Shown in pieces: positions 35,201-48,868 of a stretch of 50,000 nucleotides of DNA. Each line of letters opens with the position of its first letter. The first letter of the stretch is position 1. Origin of the DNA: Glandiceps talaboti (taxonomy: Eukaryota > Hemichordata > Enteropneusta > Spengelidae). The stretch lies in the NCBI RefSeq assembly GCF_964340395.1, contig NC_135557.1, positions 11,731,046-11,781,045 of the forward strand, written 5' to 3'. Under the pieces are notes generated by a model. The model was not told the origin of the DNA. It saw only the letters and a program-made list of their open reading frames with translations, and ran no database searches. The position numbers were made by a program, and so were the translations under genes.

Positions 35201-38200
35201 AGGTTGTCGAGCAGCTCAGTTGCGCAACCTTTTACCGTTATTTGTACTTAGTCTTTGTCAGGATAATTTCCATACGTCAACTTTCGTTGGAGACAAATAT
35301 GTCAATTGATTATTGACCTTTTCGTTGGTCATTTCGATTTATCCGTTGCACGTATTAGCATAACAATGGATTTCCGTCGGCTTTCGTTCTAAATGTTTTC
35401 GTTCTAAAATTTGCATACGTCCACTTTCGTCAACGTTAAATACTATCAATAGATCAATGAGCTTTTCGTTGGCCATGTCGATTTATACGTCGCTCTGTAT
35501 TTGCATAACAATAGATTTTCGTCGGCTTTCGTTCTCAAATTTGCATACGTCCACTTTCGTCGACGTTAAATATTGTCAATAGATTAATGAGCTTTTCGTT
35601 GGCCATGTCGATTTATACGTCGCTCTGTATTTGCATAACAATAGATTTTCGTCGGCTTTCGTTCTAAATGTTTTCGTTCTAAAATTTGCATACGTCCACT
35701 TTCGTCGACGTTAAATATTATCAATAGATTAATGAGCTTTTCGTCGGCCAAATCGATTTATAAGTCACTGTATTTGCATAACAATAGATTTTCGTCGGCT
35801 TTCGTTCTAAAATGTGTTTTCGTCTGTTTTCGTTCTAAAATTTGCATACGTCCACTTTCGTCGACGTTAAATATTGTCAAAAGATAATGAGTTTCGTCGA
35901 TTTATACGTCGCATTTTATTTGCATAAGGATATCATGTTTTTGTTTCTATTTTTTTCCCTGTCTGCACAGTCAAGTAACTTGTTTTGTGAATGCATGAAG
36001 CCAATGAGGCGAAGAAGCCGGGAACAAATAACCGATCTCTAGTCCAAAAGTGTTGCAAAAAGCTGTGAAACTTTAACAAACATTGATGTAGTCATGACGT
36101 ATGTATTCGACGATCGGGTTGTTGTGTTATTGTCGACCAGCACCATTATGAAACACACTATACATCCTTTATAACTGGCTATCAAGGTATCAATAATCAT
36201 AACGTGTTCAACATGATCACAATATTCCGAGTCCACCCTGTCATAAATTCTGGTCGTTTCCTATTTGTGCGAACAATGACCTGTTCTGATGACGTTGGAC
36301 AACATCCCTTATTCTACGTCTTACTACAGTAGCAGAACGAATAATGTAAATGTCTTGCACATCTCGAGAAAGAATGTGTAAATTTGCACGGACATGATCT
36401 GCTATCAGTTGACAATTGTTAGCATACTGACCCATAGCTTCCAAAATCAATTGACGTTCGGTACGTGTCACAGGAACCCGGATAACACGTCCGCACCCGG
36501 CCATTTTTTCACAATTCCCTGGAGCACGTGTTCGAATTACTATGATAACTATTTCTAACATATTACATGAATTCTATAATTAAAAAGAATTAGAAGGAAA
36601 GTGAACAGATGGTTCAAATCATGCAAAATCAATACGTTCTCGTCTCAAGCTTGCAATTCCAAGCCCATCAACCAATCGCCATGTTCTTTTAATTCATTAA
36701 CACCTGCAAACAGGTGTACAAGAAATGTATTGACAAATCTGTTAGCTTGTGATAATGAAATGCAAGTTACTTGACAAAGGAAACATTGTCTTTCACCCAC
36801 TCGGGCTGAAGACGTTAAATATTGTCAATAGATTAATGAGGTTTCAGTCGATTTATAAGTGGCATCTATTCATGCTTACGTTCGTATTTGCATATCAATA
36901 GTTGTCCGTCTGCATATATCGTTCGTCTACGCTTAGGTGAAAACCCACTATTGGTACCTCCTTTGGCGTCAGTTCATCCAAACTCGATCTGGTACCCGAT
37001 ACTTGAAATTTTTACCTTAAGATCACCGGAAGTAGCACCGAGATGTGCTTCTTAATTTCTCAGGGCGATGATGATGTAAAGATACCCCAGGCCTATTCCG
37101 GTCAAATTGATAGTCACTGCACAGCGAGTCGACTTTTTCCCGGAGAAGGGAAGGCATCGCTGGCACGGTAAAATGACTAGCTAGGTGCCCAATATCCTGT
37201 TCCTGCATTGCTTTCAGTGTTTGCAAACTAGTGAAGCCGTTACAAGGCAGGACACTGTGTCCTCACTAAGTTCAAAATCAGGCTGGCTTGTCTTTCCATC
37301 CGACTCGAACTCGGTCTCAGTTTCAGTCGTCTTGTTTTTGGTTGGTGTACCAGATCGTTCTATAAATGTCGATCCCTATCCAAGCTAACTTCTTGTCATT
37401 TGAATCGTCATATTAACAGTTTATTGAAGAGCTAGAAAGAACTAACACTTCACACCCCTGTACTGCGCAGTTTGTTTCCAAATCTGCCAATTGATCACGT
37501 GACTAAAATGTGCATATCATTGCGAATAATAATGAGCTCATTATAATACTATTAGCTAAGGTTATATTACTCATATTCATTTCATCGTTTAGATAGACAA
37601 CAATTTCTCTACCTTTGTTACTTTCGTATGTTCCCTACAAGTAAAATTGCTAGACTTTTGTAATATGTGGTGCCATTCTTTTAGCAGATTGTTATTTGTG
37701 AATTATGACGTGTTCATGATTTAGATAATACTGATTGTACTTTCGGAATATCGGACTATTTATTGACGTATACGGTGCCCTTTGTTGACTAGATAGGACA
37801 ACATATTTTTTTCAAATGTTAGAGCCAGAGGTAGATGCTGTAATGAGGATTATAGACAGACTAGTTAATTTAAATTATATCGTTCGAGTCCCTAATGTTA
37901 CGGTGACGTCAATGATTACCGAGAGAATGTAGAACTCGCAAATTCCTTAAGCGAACAAGATAAAAAAAAACATGTTTATATGCTAATTTCATTCGAGGAA
38001 TATCCTAAGATACATATGCTACTTAAAACTTAAACCAGCTGGATTTTGTAAGGATTAATTGCGATAGCAAGCTAATATAATATTTCGGGCTTTTTTCAAG
38101 CTTTCACAGGGTGGTAAATTATTATCACTTATTCAAAAAATATCTTTCTCTGTCTCATTCGTAAAAGAAAAACGACAGAACATTACTCGACTATTGGATT

Positions 38201-41200
38201 CCATTTGACCTCCTGTATATTGCCTATAAGATTTAAGGTTTTATATTCTCTAACCCTGCTAGCAGCTGGGCTCGTTTAGGCAATGATGTAGTTATGATTT
38301 ACGGGCAAAGTACTTGTCTTATCCACAATATAAAATAGAGTCCGAACATATCAATAACATACACCAGATGCAGTACTATCTATCAACTTTTATGGAACCT
38401 TCGATACTGTGCGGAATGGAATTTTAAGTTTGGAGCTTTTTTTCTTTTCTTTTTTTTTTTGGGGGGGGGGATACTTGTATTAGACATGTTGTTTAATTGC
38501 CAACATTATTTGCTTTGATTGCTCATCAGGTGATGGGGAATACAATGAGATATACTGGCAAAAAAAGATTAACATGATTTTTACACGAAACCCTAAAGTC
38601 TGCAGTATGTCATTGCACTACAAAGGCTATACATTTATAAAGGCTGCCAATCTTATATACTAAAACAAGGACGGGTTTCTCAACCGCTTCTTTTTTTAGA
38701 GAGGGGTATATAACATGCATATCCGAAGGCTCAAGTTTGATAGAAGGCGACATCACCCTTGTGTCTGATTTATCCTCAAATAGAGAAGAAAGCGTCATAT
38801 GTTACGTTTAGTTTAGTACCCTGGTAGGATCAACTATATCTACAGATCTTAAATCATGCTTATATGCTGATCATGTCAATGAGTAATCTGGAACTTGAAC
38901 CACACAGACCAGCAAACCAGTCTCTGGACAAAAACACAGATTCACCTCAAATTGACATAACAAACGTAAATAACATTGCTATAGGGGAAAACAAACCCAA
39001 TCCGATATACCAATACCGTTGCAAGTCAAAAGCTTTGACACGGAAATAAGCATGAATAAACTGAACAAAATAGCACTTTGTTACACTATAAATGATTAAG
39101 AGTCAATATGCTAAGGGTGGTTCACACACACAAAAATATGACATTGTTGGTAACATTTTTGTCGCGTCATACAATGACTATATAATTATGTGTTAGTTAT
39201 AGTGCTGCACACATTAATTTATGATTGAATGTTTAAACTGAGTCTAATATAATAATGTGGTATTGATTCCATCAGAACTCGAGCTGCGTTCCTGACTGGT
39301 TACTATCCATGGAGAACAGGATACCAGGTAATATTAAGATTATAACTGTTTAAGGTATAGCAAGATTAAATTTGAATGTTTTCGGGAATGAGAAACTGAC
39401 GTTGAATGCATAAAACTTAACTTACATCACATTGGTGTTGGAAACCTGTTTGTTGTTAGTTAAAGTATAGCATCGCCATCTAGATATGAATGTTGTCATG
39501 GAATAATTATAATATGCTCCCCTGGTGTTTTGAGTGGCAACAGATGCACGTCATGGCCGCGAATGCTTAAGCAAGGAAGGTGGCTAACACCCTGAACAAA
39601 GCAAACGAGGTGAATAAAGACATCTAGCTGCTTTCACCGCATTAGATTTTAACAAGTCTGACTTATCCTGAGCTGCTCCAGGGTTATGGTTTTGGGTAAA
39701 TATGAGACAATTCTAGGGCCGTGGATATCTTCTCCTTTCCCCCAACTAGGGAAAACATTAGCGTTCAGAATGGACGACTCTAAGTGTTATGCAGGTGATT
39801 AACATTACGTGTACGACGATCATGATGGATGCAAACAACATCAATCAATACATGAGTATACTACTCTCATTGAGGGCCGCTTACAGTGCAGTAGCCTTAG
39901 TTAGTTAACTGTGCGTATTTCGCTATGTTCAACGTATTAGTTTGATGTTTCAAACGATCAAATCCGTCAATTTACAGTATCAATATACTGGTATAATATT
40001 ATAGGCAATAATTTCATTTTTGTCAACCATTTAGAACCACTACCCAGCCAAATCTTGGAGATTTCGCTTTTCCCTATCCGCATTGGTCTCGCTGCCAGAC
40101 TCGTGACTATCGTCCCTCAGTTTTGTAGGCCGAGGGACTATAGTCGTGAGGGACTATAGTCTACTAATAAGGACTTTAGACTAAAGCCCATCACTGCTCG
40201 CGGCTTCGCCGCTCGGCTTGCAAACCTAAGGGACGATAGTCACGAATCTGGCAGCGAGACTATATCCGCATGTGCTAGCATCAATCTCAAAATATAAAAT
40301 CGCACATTGCTGCATTACCTTATTGAAAAAAATGCATAATATAAAGTTAATTATATGTAAATATGTTGAAGTGGACATTGTGCTCATCTGCATAAAGACC
40401 GGTCATTTAAATAACACGTTCTATTCTGACTTGGTGATTTTTTTCCCAAGTTCTGAAGTGGATAATAGCTGTTATTGACACGAGCTGATAGTGGAGAGTG
40501 AAACAGAAACCCCAACCGCGATGTAGTTGACACTTCTAGGAATCTAGATATTCTGAAAATACTATTAAATAGTGAATAAGTATGACTATATTACGGAAGC
40601 GTATTAGTGCCAAGTTGTAAGGAAAAAAAATAAAATTTAAAATCTCGTAATTACGAGATTTCAATTCTCGTAATTACGAATTTTTTCTCGTAATTACGAG
40701 TTTTCAATTCTCGTAATTACGACTTATTGATTCTCGTAATTACGACTTTTTTCTCGTAATTGTGACTTTTTTTCTCGTAATTACGACTTTTTTCTCGTAA
40801 TTACGAGTTTTCAATTCTCGTAATTACGACTTTTCGATTCTCGTAATTACGACTTTTTGAATCTCGTAATTACAAGAATCTTAAAGACATTTCGATTCTT
40901 GTAATTACGTCGCAATTCTCCGGTAAGTTGATATCTAACTGGACAAATCACACTGCCATTTTAAGTTCATGTTATAAGCAACAGCTGAGTTCTCAACAAC
41001 AATCAAAAAGTCGTAATTATGAGAAAAAAGTTATAATTACGAGAAAAAAGTCGTAATTACGAGAATCGAAAAGTCGTAATTACGAGAAAAAAGTCGTAAT
41101 TACGAGACGAAAAGTCGTAATTACGAGAATTAAAATCTCGTAATTACGAGCTTTTAAATTTTATTTTTTTCCTTACAACTTGGCACTAATACTCTTCCGT

Positions 41201-44200
41201 ACTATATACCTCAACTTTATCGGCACTTTTATTTTGAATTGGGGTGTGTGACGTGTGTTTAAAAGACATCACTCAATAATATTCACTTTATCATTCCAGC
41301 ACAGCACGCTTACTAAATATCAACTAAAAGGATTACCATTAAATACAACAACGATCGCACAAGAACTGAAAGCCCTCAACTACAACACATACATGATTGG
41401 CAAGTAAGTGTTTGAAAGTCAAATTCAATAACCAATTCATTTTGTTTATATTTGGTTTACGCGCGCGCTTGTGTATGTATGTGTATGTATGTATGTATGT
41501 ATGTATGTATGTATGTATGTATGTATGTATGTATGTATGTGTGTGTCTGTGTGTGAGTGTGCGTATGTGTGTGTGATACTTTCAGCCTCTCGAAATGACG
41601 TTTCTTTCCCAGTCATAGAGATATGAAATGATAGATAATAAATAAAAATGCTATCGCTAATATGTGCCACATTGTATGTACCCAAAAATATAATCTGAAA
41701 AATGCCAAATCGAAACTGTCCAATGCTGTTTGCAAGTTTGAGAGACGGTCGAATTACGTAAGGCAACAATCATGTAATTAATTGTAATCTTTTACTCTAT
41801 GTAATGAATTGCTATGGCGTGTTTAGTCATGTTGTGTAAGGTTGAGATGAAACTTACCAAATTAACACACATCGAGATGAACCATTTTTAATCTTTCAAA
41901 GGTCAATCACGACCTGTGTTATCCAAAAAAGCCCAAATTAAACTTTTTTCAGGTAAAATATGGGAATTTTGATTCTTGCGATTAAATATAAGATGGCAAT
42001 GCTAACCTTGTATTGTTTCTATTAGTTGAAAACCCGAAGCTACAATTACCAAGTGTAGAGTAGATCTGAATCTATAGTTAATTCAAGTATATTTCTTAAA
42101 TTTGTTGTATATATATTTATAATTTGAACGACAAATACCACAAAACAACAAAACAAAGTAGATTATATTACAAATTTTAGTACATAATTGATATATTAGT
42201 GTACGCAGAATGAAAGTTCAATTTTTTTTTGTATTTATAAGATTTTTTATTGGAGTAAAAAACAAGCGACCTATCGGTCAGAATAGCTCCGCTGTTTTTT
42301 GTTTTTTTTAATTTAATTTTTTATTTTGGTGACATGTAGAAGTGGTTCAGTTCTTCAGCTCTTCACTATGCAGTTTTGTTTTAGCGATGTAATAAAGTGG
42401 TTAGTGGTTTCATATGATGTCTCACGATAAAACACATTTTACACAGAAAGTTGGTAATGTATTATACCATAGTCACCGTTTTATAACAAAAATCTACTGT
42501 TATGAAAAATTGCACAAAATCTCAGAAAAAAAATAACTGGGAAATGCACACAAGAAAAAGAAAAAAAGAGGATTTTGAGGTTGGCTATAAATAATTCCAG
42601 TGTCTTACAGCTGTAACCCTGGAAAATTTTAATGATGAATGAAATAAACTAGGGATCTAAACTAATTTTGAGGCAATTTGAATTTCAATTTTCTAACAAA
42701 TTTACCAAGTCAACTTGTACTAGTTGTAGTAGATATATATAGGGAAGAAATGTATTAATCGCCATCTTAGTTTCCGTACGGCGACAATCCCAAGTACCCG
42801 GAAGAGAGTCATTCTCAGCCATACGTTACAGTGGTAACACTCGTTCATGTTCGATTACCTTTCACAAAGAAAACACAACGAAATGGTTGAAGTGATCTGG
42901 TTTTTCTTATTTATTTTCATCACAACAACAAAATCTGCGTGATCAAAAGTGTTGTAAACTAAACCAGAAAGAATTATCGGACTGGCTAAACTTCCCGATG
43001 AACTGGAGTAAGGTCCAAGTCCAAGTAAGCCTCGATAGTACTATAGTATGTGAGAAAATCGTCTCAAACTAGCGATACAACTTTCAAAATATAACTTGAC
43101 ATGTCTTCATTTGTTAGAGTTATACAATTCAAGACAGGTTTTCACTCGAAAACAACAATTCTGTGAATAATGACACTCTGAACGCAGCGATTTCTCAGAC
43201 GATGTTACCACTGTAACGTATGGCTGACAACGACTTGCTTCTGGGTTAGTCCCTCGTGCATCCGTGTACTTGGGATTGTCGCCGTACGGAAACTAAGAAA
43301 GATGGCAATTAATACATACATCATCTGATATTTTAATTTACAGAGTTTCTTGTGACCGGCGCCTGTCAGCAGACTTGGCCATTTTTTTTATCATTCAATT
43401 GTATTTAAACCTTGTACTTGACATTTTGCAATATTTATAATTCTCAACAAAATACCTCAACATGTCTCACTTCGCTCATACTCAAAGCAGCCCCAGTAGG
43501 ATCAATGATGGCAGTGATGACATGACGAGAGAGAACCTTTTCGGATTTACATGTAAAACAGGGAAAGATACGCAAAACATAATGCAAAGTCTGAAGCCAA
43601 ATTAAAGTTGTAATTATTTTATTTATTTTTACTTGCCAAATATTTGCATTTTGGAAATGGCAAGACACGTTCATGTCGTTTAACTTCACATGTGAACTGT
43701 CGGCCAATAAACAAAGTTTGGTTGATTTACAGTTGGCAGTGAGACTGCTCTTGCATAAGTTCAACCGCATGCCTAGGCATGCCTTCCTTACGCAAGTTGT
43801 CTTAAAATTGCACGACAATATAGAATTAATCACAAGTTACATGTTATCTGAAAACATCACTTTTATAGTGGGTCTGAAGTGTGATTTTAGTGAGTACCAA
43901 GAACGTCCTGTGTTGTTACTTGCTGTGGAAAATCGCCCGGTCAAATGAGGTCAGCTTCTGGTCGAATCAGGATAGAGTATGCAAATGAGGATGTTGCGGA
44001 CTGGCTGATTATGTAGAAGGGGTGCAGAATTTGTATTTGAAGTTTACGACCCTGTTTCGAACAAACGCTTGTAATTTGGGCGCCCAATGCATAGAATTAT
44101 GACTATAGCACATGTTACATTGCTTGTTTGACGTCAATAGTGTCTTTTGAAAAGTGCCAGTTTACTTAAAGTCTCGTCGACTGATTTCCAATATGGCGTC

Positions 44201-46244
44201 GGTCATAATGCTCATTAACATATTCATTTTTTTTGAATAACCTGAATCTGAATAACCTCCCACAAGGGAACATGCACACCAAATATCGAAGAATTCTGAC
44301 TCACTTTCGGAGAAGATGATGAAAATATAAAAGTTTGATGGACACCAATGATTCCACCTATATACTCTATACCTTAATACAACCTATACCTAAAGCTACG
44401 CTTTCAGCTTTCGTTGACAGCGGAGCTAAAAAGTTATACATAGCAGGTTTTTACAGTACCTGGATAAAACACAAAATGAAAGTCCATTTACAAACGGAAA
44501 AGTGGCTGATTTCAGAATGAATCCCTTTTAACGAATGTTATATTTTAGTGATTCTATTCATTGTTGGTGATTTCTAACTTTTTAAGAAATATTTTGACCT
44601 TTTTCTGTCTATTTCATATCTGAATTCATTGTTACGTATTCTTCATAGATGCAAAGTTTCGTTTATTTTCTATTATTACAGTGAAACTAGTGGACCTCAT
44701 AACAGCAACGGTATGAGTTATTGAAGCATGATGTGTACCTCTCTATCTTTTTAGGTGGCATCTAGGGTTTTGCAACTACGTCTATACTCCCCATGGACGT
44801 GGATTTGATAAATATTATGGTTATTACACTGGTGAAGTTGATTACTTGACCCATAAGAATGGTAATTTCTCATTTATTCGTACTAATCACCTTAAAGATA
44901 CAATTTGAGTTATATTCATTGACTTCACATATCTCGTATTGATCTGTGTCCTTGCTCAGTCATTTAACAAATTATACATGAACATAAAAGTATTACCTGG
45001 AGTTTGGTGGAGGGAGAAGTCAAGCATGATATAAAATAATAAAAATACTATTTAAAACTAGAATCCAGGGAGCTGAGAGCATAAAACCAAATTATGAATT
45101 GACCATGGGGTAAACATTCAAGTGTATGTGTGTGTGTTTGTGTTTGTGTTTGTGTTTGTGTTTGTGTTTGTGTTTTGTCTGTTTGTTTGTTTGTTTGTTT
45201 GTTTGTTTGTTTGTTTGTTTGTGTGTTTGTTTGTTTGTTTGTTTGTTTGTTTGTGTGTGTGTGTGTGTGTTGATGGCTGGGGCCATTGTTTGAATAATGG
45301 AAAAATGTTCGGACGGGCAGCCAACCGGCAGAGAGTGAATAATGGGTGGCGATAACATAGTGGGAGTGAGGGAGGGAAGGAAGACTGGCTGATGCTGGGA
45401 GGGACGGGGGGAGGGATGGATAACAATATATATATATATTTCGTCTTCTCCTCTTCAGCTGAATACTTGGATTTACGGGAAAATGATGAGCCTGATTTTG
45501 GTTCTGATGGTACTTACTCTACAGTAAGAAACTCGTTTCAATTAGCTGTGTTCGATCAGTATTTGTCACTTTGCTATAGTAAAATAATCAAAATATACTG
45601 TTATTTTTGACGAATCTTGTTTTTGAACATTACCTATTACAGGTATGCAAAACATATCAACTTTACAGTTATTATATAGAGTATACAAATCTTAACATTG
45701 TTCTTATAGTAAATCAAACAAGTATTTTTTGAAAAGCTCTTTCGACAACAAGACAACTATTATTTTCAGATGATGTCTAAGGTATTTCATATTTATACGT
45801 CCAAATGTTATCGGTTCAGTTATTCTTCGTTTCTGATTATCATTGAGTAATTGAACACTCAATAGTGCATTTACATAGAAATACCCTAAATATGCTGTAT
45901 GTTCTAATTATTTAATCATCAACGTTATTTTCCTTCTATTAACAAAGGATTTCTGATATCTCATTTTCTTCACTAAAGGAAATATTCGCAAGTAAGGCCG
46001 AGAAATACATTGACGGACAACCAAAATGTAAACCAATGTTCCTGTATCTTGCGTTCCTGTCAGTACATGCTCCAATCATGGTATGTATGTATGTATGTAT
46101 GTATGTATGTATGTATGTATGTATGTATGTATGCATGTATGTATGTATGTATGTATGTATGTATGTATGTATGTATATGTGTGTGTATGTATGTATGTAT
46201 GTATGTATGTATGTATGTATGTATGTATGATGTATGTATGTATG

Positions 46245-46277
<33 letters not shown>

Positions 46278-46850
46278 TAATATCCGCTTGTTTGAAAACA
46301 AATCACTAAAACAAACTAACTTGGCACGTAAATAAACACACTCTGTAAGTTGGTAATACTCAATAAAAAAACACATACTCATTTTAGGTTGCGATCTTCA
46401 TATGTGTTTCATTTATTCTTTCTGCTAATCAACTCAGCCTGAGGAAAAATACACCAAAATGTACGAAAATGTGACAAATATCAATCGACGAAAGAAAATG
46501 GGTATGTTTTATTTATTCAAATATCTGCGAAGATTTTTAAGAGTTTTAATCATGCTAACATTTACATAATTGCTAATTTTATGATTACGTTTTTGAACTG
46601 AGATCTTAAAATTGTAGTCACCTTTGTCTTTGTAGTGTGTAAGCTTAATAGGGGTGTACTGTGTTTACAGCAATGGTGACTGCTATGGATGACGCTATCG
46701 GCATAGTGGTAGATGCTTTGAAGAGGAAAGGGTTATGGGAGAACACAATCTTAGTATTTTCAAGTGATGTAAGTCAAAGCCATTCAGACATAACCAACTT
46801 GGTACAATGAAATACAACACACACATACATACATACATACATACATACAT

Positions 46851-46881
<31 letters not shown>

Positions 46882-47024
46882 TAGATATATACATAGATAC
46901 ATAGATACATACATACATACATAGATACATACATACATACATACATACATACATACATACATACATACATACATACATACATACATACATACATAGAGAG
47001 AAACAGACAGACAGGCAGACAGAC

Positions 47025-47058
<34 letters not shown>

Positions 47059-47084
47059 GGACCGACAGACAGACAGACACATGC

Positions 47085-47139
<55 letters not shown>

Positions 47140-47141
47140 GG

Positions 47142-47237
<96 letters not shown>

Positions 47238-48754
47238 TATGTGTTGATTATAAACACTAGGGGATGGGTGTCTGAAAAGTTTGATCAAAAAAACTAGACA
47301 CTGTGCAGTGATTGGATCCACCAAGCTTGTGAAGGAGGGACACATTAGAATAATTCCCATTCAGGCATTGGGTAGAGAGTGTGATTACATAAGCTGGCCA
47401 GAGTCTGAATCTGTCAGTCTTATGTACGTGTGGATGGACATTGTTTTGTTTTAATAGCCTATCTTTAGTTAACGTCTGGTATTACCTTTAGAATGGCGGG
47501 CCACAAGATGATAAAATGGAAGGCATCAACTATCCACTACGAGGGGGAAAAGCTTCCTGTTGGGAAGGAGGAACAAGAGCTGCCTCATTCGTTTGGAGCA
47601 GACGACTCCAGAAAACGGGTTATAGGAATAAACAGTGAGTAATACTGTCAAATTATTATTTTTTATTTCAATAGGTCAAAAAAGCTGTTCAATGAAAAAC
47701 ACCTCTTTTTTATTGGATAACAAGCATTTTACTGTATGATAGCTGGTAACAGACACTTACATTTGTAAGTGAAGAAATAGAGCAAAATTCTGGAGCTTGT
47801 GGGAAAAGTGTTAATAATATTGTGTTGTTTTGTGTTGTGGTGTTGTGTTGTGTTGTGTTGTGTTGTGTTGTGTGGTATGGTATGGTATGGTGTGGTGTGG
47901 TGTGGTCTAGTGTGTTATGTTTTATTGTGTGTTGTCGTGTCGTGTTGTGTCGCTTCGTGTCTTGCGACGTATTTTTCTTTGTTGTTTGATGGTTGTACCG
48001 CGTTGTGTGTTATTGCCTAGATTTGTCTTGTGTTGTGAAGTTCGAAAAATATTCTAACATGTTACTGTCATTTCACTTTGTCCTTCTCTTCTTACATTGC
48101 CTAATTTCTTACCATTTACAGGATGATGCATATTGTAGACTGGTTCCCCACTTTCATCAATTTGGCGGGTGGAACATTGGGTATGGAAACTAAACATATT
48201 CATACACATATATCAAGTTTAATAACTATTTAAACCACCTATGAGAAATATCTTCATCAGCCACTCGTAATATATAAACACTTTACATGTGTAATCTGAA
48301 TGGCAATACTCTCCATTGGAAAAAAATCCTCCGTTCCTGGGGAAGTGTAGAAATTGACAAGAAATCGGTTATTATTTATTTTAGCAATTTTATTCAATTA
48401 CTGACAACATTCATTCTCTACAATTGTTTCTTCAATTTTAGTTCCAATAACATGTTCACAAGTGACTTAAATGTGCAATACTTCTGTAGATGCAGCCAGG
48501 GATCACGATGGTTATAACATATGGGATGCTGTATCAAAAGACGCCTCCTCTCCAAGAACTAGATTTGTCTACCATATCGATGAAATAAAGCATCAGTGGG
48601 CAATCAGGTAGATGGAATTAGTTGTGTTTAGATAGAGTTAATTTTCAACACAGTCAAGACACTTTGATACAATTTGATACAGTATTTTGGATATACCAAC
48701 TTATCTACCAACCTACCTACATACATACATACATACATACATACATACATACAT

Positions 48755-48789
<35 letters not shown>

Positions 48790-48834
48790 TTCACACACAC
48801 ATACATACATACATACATACATACATACATACAT

Positions 48835-48868
<34 letters not shown>

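Larger units (their letters stand above)
33412..36948. mobile_element. 3.5-kb inverted-repeat element with nested internal repeats
   Basis: The ends are near-perfect inverted repeats: G[C/T]GGGTTTTCACCTAAGC, 17 of 18 matching, each flanked outside by TA (33410 and 36949). Similarity continues more loosely for ~150 bp; inner landmarks are ATATGCAAATACG.ACGT and TTGACAATATTTAACGTC, found in opposite orientations at about 33480-33560 and 36811-36890. Inside are a large direct duplication, a tandem array and a short open frame on the - strand. No recognisable transposase is present, so it is probably non-autonomous. A TA target would fit a Tc1/mariner-type mechanism, but this is an inference. Confidence 0.78.

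Noticed and set aside
35270-35925. Regularly spaced repeats that could be taken for a CRISPR array
   Set aside because: The whole ~140-bp monomer is repeated, with no unique spacers, and the DNA is a eukaryotic intron.
40640-41155. Short palindromes separated by short sequence, CRISPR-like
   Set aside because: The units are 12-bp palindromes with A/T-rich 6-12-bp links inside a MITE with inverted ends and a target duplication. There are no spacers and no cas genes.
43444-43948. Overlapping 129- and 91-codon frames on opposite strands
   Set aside because: They overlap each other in a sulfatase intron with no domain, splice or codon evidence.
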